Assembly: GCA_027041035.1 (NCBI GenBank)
Contig: JALULB010000298.1
Location: forward strand, 1-7,857
Reading direction: 5' to 3'
Length of the DNA stretch: 7,857 nucleotides
Source: Sedimenticola sp.
GTDB lineage: Bacteria > Pseudomonadota > Gammaproteobacteria > Chromatiales > Chromatiaceae
The position numbers were made by a program, and so were the translations under genes. This document shows positions 1 through 7,152 of this stretch, piece after piece. Below the pieces are notes generated by a model that worked only from the letters and a program-made list of their open reading frames with translations, made no database searches and was not told where the DNA came from. The first letter of the stretch is position 1. Every line of letters begins with the position of its first letter.

Positions 1-72
1 ATCCCCGGCGCGGTCGGCGGCTTGCTGTGGGCGATGCGGCAGGCCATGGATGCGGCAGACGCAAAGGCGTAG
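1..72 (+). CDS. trpA: Tryptophan synthase alpha chain, C-terminal end (partial)
   Basis: Only the last 23 codons and a TAG stop lie in the window; the peptide begins IPGAVGGLLWAMRQAMDAAD. The pattern of a short small-residue stretch, then a helix ending in R-x-A-M-D, resembles the last helix of TrpA, which with TrpB makes tryptophan from indole-glycerol phosphate and serine. The piece is too short for a firm call on its own. The stronger argument is context: trpA stands directly before accD and folC in many gammaproteobacteria, and accD and folC follow here. The alternative is any other protein with an Ala-rich C-terminal helix. Confidence 0.6.
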   Translation: MPGAVGGLLWAMRQAMDAADAKA

Positions 73-84
73 TCGGCAAGGATT

Positions 85-93
85 TGCTAATAT
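85..93 (+). promoter_or_regulatory. Possible extended -10 promoter element for the DUF4160/DUF2442 pair
   Basis: TGC followed by TAATAT (88-93) resembles an extended -10 box in an A/T-rich patch within the 48-base gap after the upstream stop codon. No convincing -35 box sits about 17 bases upstream, so this is a weak prediction. If real, the inserted gene pair would have its own promoter, and accD downstream could be partly read from it. Confidence 0.25.
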
Positions 94-120
94 AGTTGCG
101 GGGTTAATAGAGAAGGGCGC

Positions 121-381
121 ATGCCAGAGATAAGCCGGTTTCTTGGGATTATCATTGTGATGTACTACAACGATCATAATCCCCCACACTTCCATGCGAA
201 GTATGGTGATTTCGAGGCCGTTATTGCTATCGAAACCGGAGAAGTCGTCGATGGGCGCTTGCCCCCAAGGGTATTGGGACTGGTGCAGGAATGGCGCGAG
301 CATCACAAAACGGAACTGGCCGAGGACTGGCGACTGGCGCGGGAACGGAAAGCCTTGAAGCGAATCGAACCATTGGAGTGA
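121..381 (+). CDS. DUF4160 family protein
   Basis: An 86-residue protein that matches the DUF4160 pattern along its whole length. Near the N-terminus, residues 17-29 read NDHNPPHFHAKYG, the family hallmark with three histidines (H19, H23, H25) around a Pro-Pro pair. Further on come LPPR and a helix with LVQEWREHH followed by the ELAEDW segment. No signal peptide or membrane segment is visible, so it is probably cytoplasmic. The biochemical role of the family is not established; the clustered histidines could bind metal, which is inference. A purine-rich GAAGGG (112-117) precedes the ATG at short spacing. The stop is 5 bases before the DUF2442 gene, so the two form a unit. DUF4160 and DUF2442 genes are recurrent neighbours and have a toxin-antitoxin-like layout, but no activity can be read from the sequence. 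34 of 86 codons end in A or T, which is high for this window and suggests a mobile origin. Confidence 0.88.
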   Translation: MPEISRFLGIIIVMYYNDHNPPHFHAKYGDFEAVIAIETGEVVDGRLPPRVLGLVQEWREHHKTELAEDWRLARERKALKRIEPLE

Positions 382-386
382 CTTCA

Positions 387-671
387 ATGTTACCAAAACT
401 GCAAGAAGCGGCCTATCGCGGCGATTTCCGGGTTTGGGCCAGATTTGCCGATGGCGTGGCTGGTGAGATCGACCTCGAAGATGAACTTTGGGGAGAGGTA
501 TTCGAGCCGCTGAAAGACAAGAATCGGTTTGCACAAATGACCCTGGACACGGAACTGGGAACCATTACATGGCCAAACGGAGCGGATTTTGCGCCTGAGT
601 TCCTGTATCGGAAACTCAGTCCCGACTACCTGTTGAAACCGATGCCGGATGTTGGCGCGGTGGGCAATTGA
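387..671 (+). CDS. DUF2442 family protein, partner of the DUF4160 gene
   Basis: A 94-residue protein. I chose the ATG at 387 because GGAG (375-378) stands 8 bases upstream and because the family homology starts there; an in-frame ATG at 291 lies inside the DUF4160 gene and adds a tail with no family resemblance. Recognisable DUF2442 features are the early segment with FADGVAGEIDLEDELWG, then FEPLKDKNRFAQMTLD, then the family signature ITWPNGADFAPEFLY (about residues 57-71). It lacks a signal peptide. The function is unknown; DUF2442 proteins are small and occur beside DUF4160 genes, which suggests that the two products act together, perhaps as a binding or antitoxin-like partner. That role is inference. 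The stop is only 21 bases before accD, with no terminator between, so transcription may continue into accD. Confidence 0.88.
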   Translation: MLPKLQEAAYRGDFRVWARFADGVAGEIDLEDELWGEVFEPLKDKNRFAQMTLDTELGTITWPNGADFAPEFLYRKLSPDYLLKPMPDVGAVGN

Positions 672-692
672 TTAACACGGCGGTAAACCCCG

Positions 693-1661
693 ATGAGCAT
701 GAGCTGGTTCGAAAAACTGATGCCGAGTCGCATCCGCACCGAGGGCAGCACGAAAAAGACCGTGCCCGAGGGACTGTGGGCCAAATGCCCGGGCTGCGGA
801 GCGATCCTCTATCGCACCGAGGTCGAGCGGAACATGGATGTCTGTCCGAAATGCGATCATCACAATCGCATTGGCGCGCGCCGTCGCCTGGATCTTTTTC
901 TCGATGAAGAACCGCGCGAAGAGATCGGCGCCGAACTCGGCCCGGTGGACCCGCTGAAGTTCAAGGACTCGAAGAAATACAAGGACCGCATCACCCAGGC
1001 GCAGAAGAAAACCGGCGAAAAGGACGCGCTGATCGTCATGCAGGGACGTGTCAAGGGGTTGGACCTGGTCGCTGCGGCCTTCGAGTTCGGCTACATGGGC
1101 GGCTCGATGGGTTCGGTGGTCGGCGAGCGTTTCGTGCGTGGCGTGAATCGCTGTCTGGAGCTCAACATCCCGCTGGTGTGTTTCTCCGCGAGCGGCGGCG
1201 CGCGCATGCAGGAATCCCTGTTCTCGCTGATGCAGATGGCCAAGACCAGCGCCGCCTTGCAGCAGCTTTCCAAGCGCGGTATCCCGTTCATCTCGGTGAT
1301 GACCGACCCGACCATGGGCGGCGTCTCCGCCAGCCTGGCGATGCTCGGTGACGTGAACGTCGCCGAGCCGAAGGCCTTGATCGGCTTCGCCGGGCCACGC
1401 GTGATCGAACAGACCGTGCGCGAGACCCTGCCGGAAGGCTTCCAACGCAGCGAGTTTCTGCTCGATCACGGCGCCATCGACATGATCGTGGACCGCCGCG
1501 AGATGCGCGACCGGCTGTCCAGCCTGCTCAACGTGTTGATGCGCAAGCCGGTGATCGACACCTCGCCGCGTATCCCCCGGGAGGAGCCCGAAGCGGCCGA
1601 ACCGGCGGCGGAAACACCCGCCGACGCCGCGCCACCGGCGGAACCACCCGAATCCACATGA
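693..1661 (+). CDS. accD: Acetyl-CoA carboxylase, carboxyltransferase subunit beta
   Basis: AccD pairs with AccA to form the carboxyltransferase that moves the carboxyl group from carboxybiotin to acetyl-CoA, giving malonyl-CoA, the committed step of fatty acid synthesis in the cytoplasm. The 322-residue protein opens with the typical [12 protein letters not shown] start, then a four-cysteine zinc ribbon (C32, C35, C51, C54; CPGC and CPKC). The crotonase-like carboxyltransferase core follows, with [21 protein letters not shown] and [15 protein letters not shown], all near-universal in AccD. The last 30 or so residues form a Pro/Ala/Glu-rich tail, somewhat longer than in E. coli. Start choice: ATG 693 and ATG 699 are both possible; homologs usually begin at the second (MSWF), while a weak GGCGG (679-683) fits the first better by spacing. 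The end overlaps folC by 4 bases (ATGA), indicating translational coupling. Confidence 0.97.
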   Translation: MSMSWFEKLMPSRIRTEGSTKKTVPEGLWAKCPGCGAILYRTEVERNMDVCPKCDHHNRIGARRRLDLFLDEEPREEIGAELGPVDPLKFKDSKKYKDRITQAQKKTGEKDALIVMQGRVKGLDLVAAAFEFGYMGGSMGSVVGERFVRGVNRCLELNIPLVCFSASGGARMQESLFSLMQMAKTSAALQQLSKRGIPFISVMTDPTMGGVSASLAMLGDVNVAEPKALIGFAGPRVIEQTVRETLPEGFQRSEFLLDHGAIDMIVDRREMRDRLSSLLNVLMRKPVIDTSPRIPREEPEAAEPAAETPADAAPPAEPPEST

Positions 1662-2920
1662 GGTTCGCGACCCTGGATGGCTGGCTGGACTGGCAGTCCG
1701 GCCTGCATCCGGCCGCCATCGATCTGGGCCTGGAACGCGTCGCCGGCGTATGGCGGCAACTCGGCGGACAGCTTGCCTGTCCCGTCGTCACCGTCGCCGG
1801 CACCAACGGCAAGGGTTCCAGCGTCGCGATGCTGGAAGCCATCTGGCGCGCCGCCGGTTATCGCACCGCCAGCTTCACCTCGCCACACCTGCATCGCTAC
1901 AACGAGCGCATCCAACTGCATGGCGAGCCGGTCGAGGATGGTGTCATCATCGAAGCCTTCGAGCGCATCGACCGCGCGCGCGGCGCCATCTCGCTGACCT
2001 ATTTCGAATTCGGCACGCTGGCCGCGCTGGACATCTTCAGCCGGGCCGAGGTGGATGTCGTCATCCTGGAGACCGGTCTCGGCGGTCGCCTGGACGCGGT
2101 GAATATCATCGACGCCGATGTCGCGCTGATCACCGCGATCGGCATCGACCACGTCGACTGGCTGGGGCACGATCGCGGCCAGATCGCGCTGGAAAAGGCC
2201 GGCATCCTGCGCCGGGGCAGGGCGGCGGTATGCTCCGATCCGCGTCCGCCCGCCAGCCTGCTCGACAGGGCCGCCGAGCTCGGCGCGCCGCTGAGTATCT
2301 ATCAGCGGGACTTCAGCGCCGAGATCGCGCCCGCCGGCTGGCAATGGCGCATGGGGGATCGGCTGCGCAACAGCCTGCCGATGCCCGCGTTGCGCGGCGA
2401 CTATCAGATCCAGAATGCCGCCGGCGTGCTGGCCGTCATCGAATCGATGGAAGCGCGTCTGCCGGTCAGCCAAAACGCGATTCGCGACGGCCTCGCCGGC
2501 GTCGCGCTGGCCGGGCGGTTCGAGGTCATCCCCGGCCGACCGACGATCATCCTCGACGTGGCGCACAACGCACAGGCCGCTGGCGTATTGCGCGACACCT
2601 TGGCGAACTATCACTGCAAGGGGCGGGTACTCGGGGTATTCTCCGCGCTGCGCGACAAGCAACTGGACGAGATACTGGGCGTGATGGACGCAAGCATCGA
2701 CCGCTGGTACCCGGCCGGGCTGGACGACCCGCGCGGCCTGACCGGCGGCGCCATCGCCGGCCTGTTGGAAGCGCATGTCGAAGGCGATCGCGCGCCCGCG
2801 CGCGAGCATATCGCCGAGGCCCTGAACGATGCCCGGCAAGACGCCGGCGAGAACGACTGCATCATCGTCTTCGGCTCCTTCCTCAGCGTGGCCGAGGCAA
2901 GACAGACCCTGGAAAACTGA
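1658..2920 (+). CDS. folC: Bifunctional folylpolyglutamate synthase / dihydrofolate synthase
   Basis: FolC uses ATP to join glutamate to dihydropteroate (making dihydrofolate) and then adds further glutamates to folates, keeping them in the cell. The 420 residues match the family's usual length. Visible motifs, in order: the P-loop [10 protein letters not shown] (about 46-55), [12 protein letters not shown] (74-85), the [10 protein letters not shown] segment (115-124), [12 protein letters not shown] (138-149), GIDHVDWLG, and at 300-305 DVAHNA, where the Mur-ligase-like second domain usually has D-x-[14 protein letters not shown] near the C-terminus is also typical. The proline-to-alanine change in DVAHNP is mild and the aspartate, histidine and asparagine are kept, so I expect an active enzyme. 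It starts inside the accD stop (ATGA) and ends 3 bases before dedD, consistent with one operon. Confidence 0.96.
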   Translation: MRFATLDGWLDWQSGLHPAAIDLGLERVAGVWRQLGGQLACPVVTVAGTNGKGSSVAMLEAIWRAAGYRTASFTSPHLHRYNERIQLHGEPVEDGVIIEAFERIDRARGAISLTYFEFGTLAALDIFSRAEVDVVILETGLGGRLDAVNIIDADVALITAIGIDHVDWLGHDRGQIALEKAGILRRGRAAVCSDPRPPASLLDRAAELGAPLSIYQRDFSAEIAPAGWQWRMGDRLRNSLPMPALRGDYQIQNAAGVLAVIESMEARLPVSQNAIRDGLAGVALAGRFEVIPGRPTIILDVAHNAQAAGVLRDTLANYHCKGRVLGVFSALRDKQLDEILGVMDASIDRWYPAGLDDPRGLTGGAIAGLLEAHVEGDRAPAREHIAEALNDARQDAGENDCIIVFGSFLSVAEARQTLEN

Positions 2921-2923
2921 ACA

Positions 2924-3529
2924 ATGGACGACAAACTGAAGAAACGCCTGATCGGCGCCGCCGTGCTGATGTCCCTGCTGATCATCTTCGTGCCGATGCT
3001 GATCGAACAAGGCCGCGTCGACAACAGCATCGACGAGACCAACATCCCGCCACGCGCCGACGTCTACTTCCCGCCGGTCAACCTGGACGTACCCGAACGC
3101 CGCCCAGCTGCGCCCGAAGTCGCCGCCGTGACGCCAGCGGAAGCGCCACGGACCATCGCGCCAGAACCGCCGTCGGAAGCCATCTCGCAACCCCGGCCGA
3201 AACCCAAACCGAGCGTAAAACCAGCGGCAAAGCCCAAGCCCGCCGCGAAGCCCAGACCCAAACCAAAGCCCCGTCCGCCCGCCGCGAACGCGCCCGTGGC
3301 CTGGGTCGTACAGGTCGCCAGCTTCACCGACAAGGCGCGCGCCAACAAGCTCTCCGCCAGACTGCGCAAGGCCGGCTTCAACACCCACATCAACTCAGCC
3401 TGGGCCAAGGGCGCGCGCCGCTACCGCGTGCGCGTCGGGCCGGAACTGGACCTCAACCGCGCCAAACGCACCCGCCAGGCCATCCAGAAGAAAACCGGGT
3501 TGAGGGGGACCGTGCAGCGGCATCGTTGA
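2924..3529 (+). CDS. dedD: DedD-like SPOR-domain cell division protein
   Basis: A 201-residue inner-membrane protein with the classic DedD plan. A short basic N-terminus (DDKLKKRLIG) leads into one membrane helix (about residues 10-28, GAAVLMSLLIIFVPMLI). A long disordered periplasmic linker follows, with a dense run of KPKP/PAAKPK-type repeats at about 87-120. A C-terminal SPOR domain covers about 124-201, starting AWVVQVASF and including YRVRVGP. SPOR domains bind denuded peptidoglycan strands at the division septum, and DedD helps septal constriction in E. coli. The position after folC, with only 3 bases between stop and start, is the usual gammaproteobacterial location. A cvpA gene often follows but is absent here. 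The ribosome binding site is weak, which fits re-initiation after folC. Confidence 0.9.
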   Translation: MDDKLKKRLIGAAVLMSLLIIFVPMLIEQGRVDNSIDETNIPPRADVYFPPVNLDVPERRPAAPEVAAVTPAEAPRTIAPEPPSEAISQPRPKPKPSVKPAAKPKPAAKPRPKPKPRPPAANAPVAWVVQVASFTDKARANKLSARLRKAGFNTHINSAWAKGARRYRVRVGPELDLNRAKRTRQAIQKKTGLRGTVQRHR

Positions 3530-3542
3530 TCAGATAGCGTTA

Positions 3543-3736
3543 TTGGTGACTTACTTCAACAGCAGCCAGGAACTACGTGATACGTTGCTACACTACGTCA
3601 AGGTCTACAACCAACAGATTCCGCAGAAGGCGCTCGGTCACTAGACCGCGCCATTCAGGCGTTGAAAAACTGGTATCGGATATGCCCTGACCTGTTTAAA
3701 AGGCGGGTATATATTCACACGGGTCTTGATGCTTAG
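3543..3736 (+). pseudogene. Decayed C-terminal fragment of an IS481-like transposase
   Basis: No open frame survives here, but the + strand read in two frames gives a coherent transposase tail. From about 3543 the translation reads YFNSSQELRDTLLHYVKVYN and continues QQIPQKALGH, then meets a TAG at 3642-3644. After a net frameshift near 3645-3652 the text resumes at 3653 with IQALKNWYRICPDLFKRRVY and ends GLDA before a TAG at 3734-3736. The pattern Y-N-x-x-I-P-Q-K-A-L-G-H, x-x-P-I-Q-A-L-K-x-W, P-x-L-F-x-x-R-V-Y, then G-L-D at the end, is what I expect at the C-terminus of integrase-core transposases of the IS481 group. The catalytic DDE region is missing and I found no terminal inverted repeat. 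The fragment starts within about 15 bases of the dedD stop, so the insertion sequence was cut at or near that gene's end. Family placement is from memory of the motif; IS3-type relatives are the alternative. Confidence 0.75.
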
Positions 3737-3756
3737 CGTAGAAAGCGCCCTGATCC

Positions 3757-3787
3757 GCGACAAAACGCTTTGGCCTCTGGTTATATT
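3757..3787 (+). promoter_or_regulatory. Possible sigma-70 promoter for the transporter operon
   Basis: GCGACA (3757-3762) and TATATT (3782-3787) could be -35 and -10 boxes, with a 19-base spacer that is longer than ideal. They lie just upstream of a strong Shine-Dalgarno sequence for the gene at 3820. The area is less GC-rich than the genes and follows the transposase remnant, so it is a reasonable place for the operon's promoter. The match is weak and not decisive. Confidence 0.25.
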
Positions 3788-3806
3788 ACCCAAACGCATA
3801 AAACAC

Positions 3807-3813
3807 AGGAGTT
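3807..3813 (+). promoter_or_regulatory. Strong ribosome binding site for the jellyroll protein gene
   Basis: AGGAGTT lies with 8 bases between AGGAG and the ATG at 3820. It is the best Shine-Dalgarno match in the window and fixes the start of the first gene of the transporter operon. Confidence 0.7.
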
Positions 3814-3819
3814 GAACAT

Positions 3820-4509
3820 ATGTGGAAGCATGCAGCAGGTTGGTTTCGATGGGCCGGTATTTTCGCTGTCGGCGTGTTCTCCTGGCTGGGCACGCTACAC
3901 GCGGAGACGCACGAGGCCTGGGATTTCGAGAATGTGGCGATCGGCGGTTTGCCCACGGGGTGGCAGGCCGAGGCGACGAATCCGAAGGGCAGGCTGGAGA
4001 CCTGGGAGGTCGTCGTCGACCCTTCGGCGCCGTCACCGGACCATGTGCTGGCCATGACGCGTCCGGGCGAGAGTGGCTTGTTCGGGCACCGTGGTGAGTT
4101 GTTCAATCTCTGCTGGACCCGTTCGGTGATGTTTCGTGATGGTCGTATCCAGGTGCGTTTCAAGGCGGTTTCCGGCAGCGAGGATCAGGGCGGCGGTATC
4201 ATGTGGCGGGTCCGAGACAAGGATAACTATTACGTCGCGCGTTTCAATCCGCTGGAGGACAATTTTCGCCTGTACAGTGTGCATGATGGCCGTCGCAGGA
4301 CGCTGGCGGGCGCGCGCATCGCCTTGCCGGCGGGCAAGTGGCACAGCATGACGATCGTGCAGCATGGCGATCACTATGCGGGCTATCTGAATGGGAAGAA
4401 ACTGCTGGAGGGCGAGAGTGCTCTCTTCCCCGAAGCCGGTGGTGTGGGCGTCTGGACCAAGGCGGACGCGGTGACCGAGTTCGATGATTTTTCGGTGAGT
4501 ACGCGGTGA
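3820..4509 (+). CDS. Secreted jellyroll protein, DUF1080/3-keto-disaccharide hydrolase-like
   Basis: A 229-residue exported protein. Residues 1-28 form a signal peptide with a basic start and a hydrophobic core (about 12-26), with likely cleavage after HA before ETHEAWDF. The rest (about 33-229) resembles a single concanavalin A-like beta jellyroll. It contains FENVAIGGLPTGW, then GGGIMWRVRDKDNYYVARFN, NPLEDNFRLYSV, LPAGKWHSMTIVQHGD, GYLNGKKLLE and, near the end, GVGVWTKADAVTEFDDF. These are familiar from the DUF1080-like group, some members of which act on or bind sugars; whether this one is an enzyme or a binding protein cannot be told from sequence. It is the first gene of the apparent operon: its TGA overlaps the GTG start of the solute-binding protein gene (GTGA), so translation is probably coupled. 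This suggests that it works with the transporter in the periplasm, perhaps presenting or processing the ligand (inference). Confidence 0.8.
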   Translation: MWKHAAGWFRWAGIFAVGVFSWLGTLHAETHEAWDFENVAIGGLPTGWQAEATNPKGRLETWEVVVDPSAPSPDHVLAMTRPGESGLFGHRGELFNLCWTRSVMFRDGRIQVRFKAVSGSEDQGGGIMWRVRDKDNYYVARFNPLEDNFRLYSVHDGRRRTLAGARIALPAGKWHSMTIVQHGDHYAGYLNGKKLLEGESALFPEAGGVGVWTKADAVTEFDDFSVSTR

Positions 4510-5519
4510 AGTACCGGATCCTGCTGGCGGCGTTGATCGTCTTCGCGGTCGCGCTCGGTGGATGCGGCGAACAGGGCGCCGGCGAAAGCGTTACGGTCTA
4601 TGTTTCGGAAGACCAGGTGTTTTCGGAACCGATTCTGAAGGATTTCGAGCGCGAGACCGGCATCCGTGTCGAGGCGGTCTACGATACCGAGGAGTCGAAA
4701 AGCACCGGCGCGATGAATCGCTTGATCGCCGAGAAGGGTAACCCGCGGGCGGATGTCTATTGGGCCAACGAGCCGATTCGCGCCGAGGTGCTCAAGCAGC
4801 GCGGCATCTCGGCGATCTATCACCCGCCCAGCGCGAGGGACATCCCGGCGGTTTTTCGTGATCCCGACGGTTACTGGACGGGGTTTTCCGCCCGTGCCCG
4901 GGTACTGATCGTCAATCAACGGGTGGCGGACAGGCCAACGTCGATCCTGGCTTACACCGACCCGCGCTGGAAAGGCCGCGCGGTGATCGCCAACCCGCTG
5001 TTCGGCACCACCACGTCGCAGGTGGCGGCGCTGTTCACGCGCTGGGGCGACGAGAAAGCCCGGCGTTTCATGCGCGATCTGAAGAAGAACGCGGTGCGAG
5101 TCGCCACCAGCAACGGTGAAAGCGCCGATTTTGTCGCCACCGGGCAGGTCGATTTCAGCCTGGTGGACAGTGATGACGCGGTGAATCGTCTGCGCCAGGG
5201 CAGGCCGGTGGCGATGGTCTACCCGGATCAGGCCGCGGACGGCCTGGGTGCCTTCATCGTGCCTAACGCGGCGGTGCTGATCGCCGGCGCGCCGCATCCG
5301 GATGCGGCGAGAAGACTGATCGACTATCTGCTGTCCCGTGAAACCGAACGCAAGCTGGCCTTTGCCGATTGTGCTCAACTTCCGCTGCATTCCGACGTGC
5401 CGATACCCGCGGAGATGAAGCCGATAGACCAGATCAGGGTCATGCGGGTGGACTATGCCGAGGTCGCCAGGAAGATGGTGGAGATTCAGCCGTTCCTGAA
5501 GTCCTGGGTCGGGTTGTAG
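4506..5519 (+). CDS. ABC transporter solute-binding lipoprotein, FbpA/ferric-iron class
   Basis: A 337-residue protein starting with GTG at 4506, with GGTGAG (4494-4499) 6 bases upstream. The first 20 residues are a lipoprotein signal: KYR, a hydrophobic stretch, then the lipobox LGGC with the acylated cysteine at C20. The mature part follows the iron(III)-type binding-protein plan: VTVYVSEDQVFSEPILKDFE, ETGIRVEAVYDTEESKSTGA, PRADVYWANEP, then FGTTTSQVAALF and the lobe-two segment with SNGESADFVATGQVDFSLVD. Ferric-binding FbpA proteins carry adjacent tyrosines in the second lobe after this segment. Here the corresponding place reads VDSDDAVNRL (about 220-229), with two aspartates and no tyrosine pair. 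The ligand is therefore uncertain; an anion, a chelate or a sugar phosphate are options, as in other members of this superfamily. It is followed after 31 bases by its permease. The lipid anchor would hold it on a membrane facing the periplasm. Confidence 0.85.
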   Translation: MKYRILLAALIVFAVALGGCGEQGAGESVTVYVSEDQVFSEPILKDFERETGIRVEAVYDTEESKSTGAMNRLIAEKGNPRADVYWANEPIRAEVLKQRGISAIYHPPSARDIPAVFRDPDGYWTGFSARARVLIVNQRVADRPTSILAYTDPRWKGRAVIANPLFGTTTSQVAALFTRWGDEKARRFMRDLKKNAVRVATSNGESADFVATGQVDFSLVDSDDAVNRLRQGRPVAMVYPDQAADGLGAFIVPNAAVLIAGAPHPDAARRLIDYLLSRETERKLAFADCAQLPLHSDVPIPAEMKPIDQIRVMRVDYAEVARKMVEIQPFLKSWVGL

Positions 5520-5550
5520 GTACCCGCCGGGCGCAATCGGCTTTCCACTC

Positions 5551-7152
5551 ATGAGCAAACGCATCATCCTGAGGCTGGCGGTCCTGCTGTTGTTCGTGGT
5601 CGGTGTGTTGCCGGTGCTGTCGATGCTGTGGAAAAGCCTGTTCGTCGACGGCCATTTCGGCCTCGATGCCTGGCGTGGCCTGTTGGCGTCCGCGCACCAA
5701 TGGATGCTGATGCGCAACAGTCTTGCCTTGGCCTCGCTGGTGACCCTTTTCACCTTTGTTCTGGGCGTGCCGCTGGGCATCCTGCTGGGCAAGACCGACT
5801 TGCCCGCGCGGCGTTTCCTGACCCTGTTGTTTACCATTCCGCTCTTGATTCCACCGTATATCGTCGCGGTTTCGTGGTTCGATCTGCTGGGGCGGGACGG
5901 TTTGCTGGCACGTGGGTTCGGTGTTTCCACGGCTGGCATCGACGATCTGCTCTTCGGCCTGCCCGGCTGCGCGTTCGTGCTGGTTTCCATCTATCTGCCG
6001 ATACCGATGCTGTTGACGATGATCTTCACGCGCGCCATCGATCCGCGCCTGGAGGAAGCCGGCAGGCTGGTCACGGACTGGCGTGGGGTGCTGCGGGGCA
6101 TCACACTGCCGCTGATCCTGCCCGGCCTGCTGTTGTCCGCGTTGCTGGTGTTCCTGCTCGCGTTTGGTCAATTCAGCGTGCCCAGCTTTCTGCGCTACGC
6201 GGTTTATCCGGTCGAGAGCTTTACCCAGTTTTCCGCGTTCTACGACTTCGACGCGGCCACCGTCGCGGTGTTGCCGCTGGCTGGCGTGGCGCTGATATTG
6301 TTGCTTGCCGAAGGTATTTTTCTGCGCGATCGTGCTTGGCAAGCGCTGTCTGCTCCGGCATCCACGCGGCCCCTGCTGATTCCCTTGGGCGCGCGCCGGC
6401 GCGTCTGTTGGGTTCTGGTCGTACTCGCGGGCTTCTTTCTCGTCGTTGTGCCGTTGGTGGTCCTGTTGATTCAGGCGGCGGGTGCCTACGGCGAGGCGTT
6501 CGACCGGGCGGCAGCCAGTCTGTCGCGCAGTCTGGCCTATGCCGCCATCGGGGCCACGGCGCTCACCGTTTTAGGCTTTCTCGTCGCTTATCTGGTCCAC
6601 GCGAAAGCGCTGTGTTGCTGGCGATGGGTGGATACGTCGACGCTTTTTCTGTTTGCCCTGCCGGGCACCGTCATCGGCATCGGTCTGATCGGCCTGTGGA
6701 ACCGGCCGGCGACGAACTGGATCTATGCGACACCGCTGATCATTCTGTTCGGCTACTTGGCCAAGTACACTGTGCTGACCAGCCGTATCAGTGTTTCGCA
6801 ACTGGCGCGGATACCGTCGTCGATGGAGGAGGCCGCGCGGATCGCCGGTGCCGGCTGGCTTCGCCGCCTGTTGCTGATCGTCGTGCCGCTGGCCCGGCGT
6901 GGTCTGCTGGCGAGCTGGCTGGTGGCCTATCTGTTCTCTTTGCGCGATACCAGCATCACCATGCTGGTCTATCCGCCGGGGCACGAGACCCTGCCGGTGC
7001 GTATCTTCACGCTGATGGCGAACGGCTCGCCGGCGCTGATCGCCGCCTTGTGCGTGATCATGGTCGCGGCGGCCTTGTTGCCGGCGGGGTTGCTGTGGAT
7101 ACTGCTGGCCTGGCGGCGACCGGGTCGCGAAGAAGGGGGCCTTGCCGGATGA
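5551..7152 (+). CDS. ABC transporter permease, fused two-domain FbpB-like
   Basis: A 533-residue inner-membrane protein with two binding-protein-dependent permease domains in one chain, the usual plan of iron(III)-class importers. Hydrophobic segments alternate through the whole length, about twelve in all, six per half, the first at about residues 8-26. Each half has the cytoplasmic EAA loop that docks on the ATPase: EEAGRLVTDWRGVLRGITLP starting at residue 168 and EEAARIAGAGWLRRL starting at residue 426, both ending in the expected P-L helix. Length and architecture are complete and the gene looks intact. No good Shine-Dalgarno sequence precedes the ATG at 5551. Its stop overlaps the ATPase start (ATGA), so the two are translationally coupled. 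With the lipoprotein upstream it should form an importer of unknown substrate, provided that an intact ATPase exists. Confidence 0.9.
   Translation: MSKRIILRLAVLLLFVVGVLPVLSMLWKSLFVDGHFGLDAWRGLLASAHQWMLMRNSLALASLVTLFTFVLGVPLGILLGKTDLPARRFLTLLFTIPLLIPPYIVAVSWFDLLGRDGLLARGFGVSTAGIDDLLFGLPGCAFVLVSIYLPIPMLLTMIFTRAIDPRLEEAGRLVTDWRGVLRGITLPLILPGLLLSALLVFLLAFGQFSVPSFLRYAVYPVESFTQFSAFYDFDAATVAVLPLAGVALILLLAEGIFLRDRAWQALSAPASTRPLLIPLGARRRVCWVLVVLAGFFLVVVPLVVLLIQAAGAYGEAFDRAAASLSRSLAYAAIGATALTVLGFLVAYLVHAKALCCWRWVDTSTLFLFALPGTVIGIGLIGLWNRPATNWIYATPLIILFGYLAKYTVLTSRISVSQLARIPSSMEEAARIAGAGWLRRLLLIVVPLARRGLLASWLVAYLFSLRDTSITMLVYPPGHETLPVRIFTLMANGSPALIAALCVIMVAAALLPAGLLWILLAWRRPGREEGGLAG

Noticed and set aside
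291..386. A longer start for the DUF2442 gene
   Set aside because: The extra 32 residues are an out-of-frame reading of the DUF4160 gene, while ATG 387 has a good GGAG and matches the family start.
3190..3290. Possible tandem DNA repeat in dedD
   Set aside because: The KPKP-like pattern is a protein-level Lys/Pro/Ala linker; the DNA units are irregular and do not form a regular tandem array.
1466..3388. A 640-codon open frame on the minus strand
   Set aside because: It lies antisense across accD, folC and dedD, which have clear family motifs. Its product has no recognisable motifs and its composition is that of a GC-rich shadow frame.
1750..3537. A 595-codon open frame on the plus strand
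   Set aside because: It is a shifted frame over folC and dedD with an Arg-rich, low-information translation; the real genes explain the region.
3737..3806. Terminal inverted repeat of the insertion sequence
   Set aside because: I looked downstream of the transposase stop for an IS481-type end and a matching partner near dedD but could not find a convincing pair.
5520..5550. Possible terminator between the binding protein and permease genes
   Set aside because: The short GC-rich stretch has no stable stem followed by a T run, and the genes belong to one transporter.
4383..5990. A 535-codon open frame on the minus strand
   Set aside because: Antisense to the binding protein and permease genes, with no recognisable domain and Gln/Arg/His-rich shadow composition.
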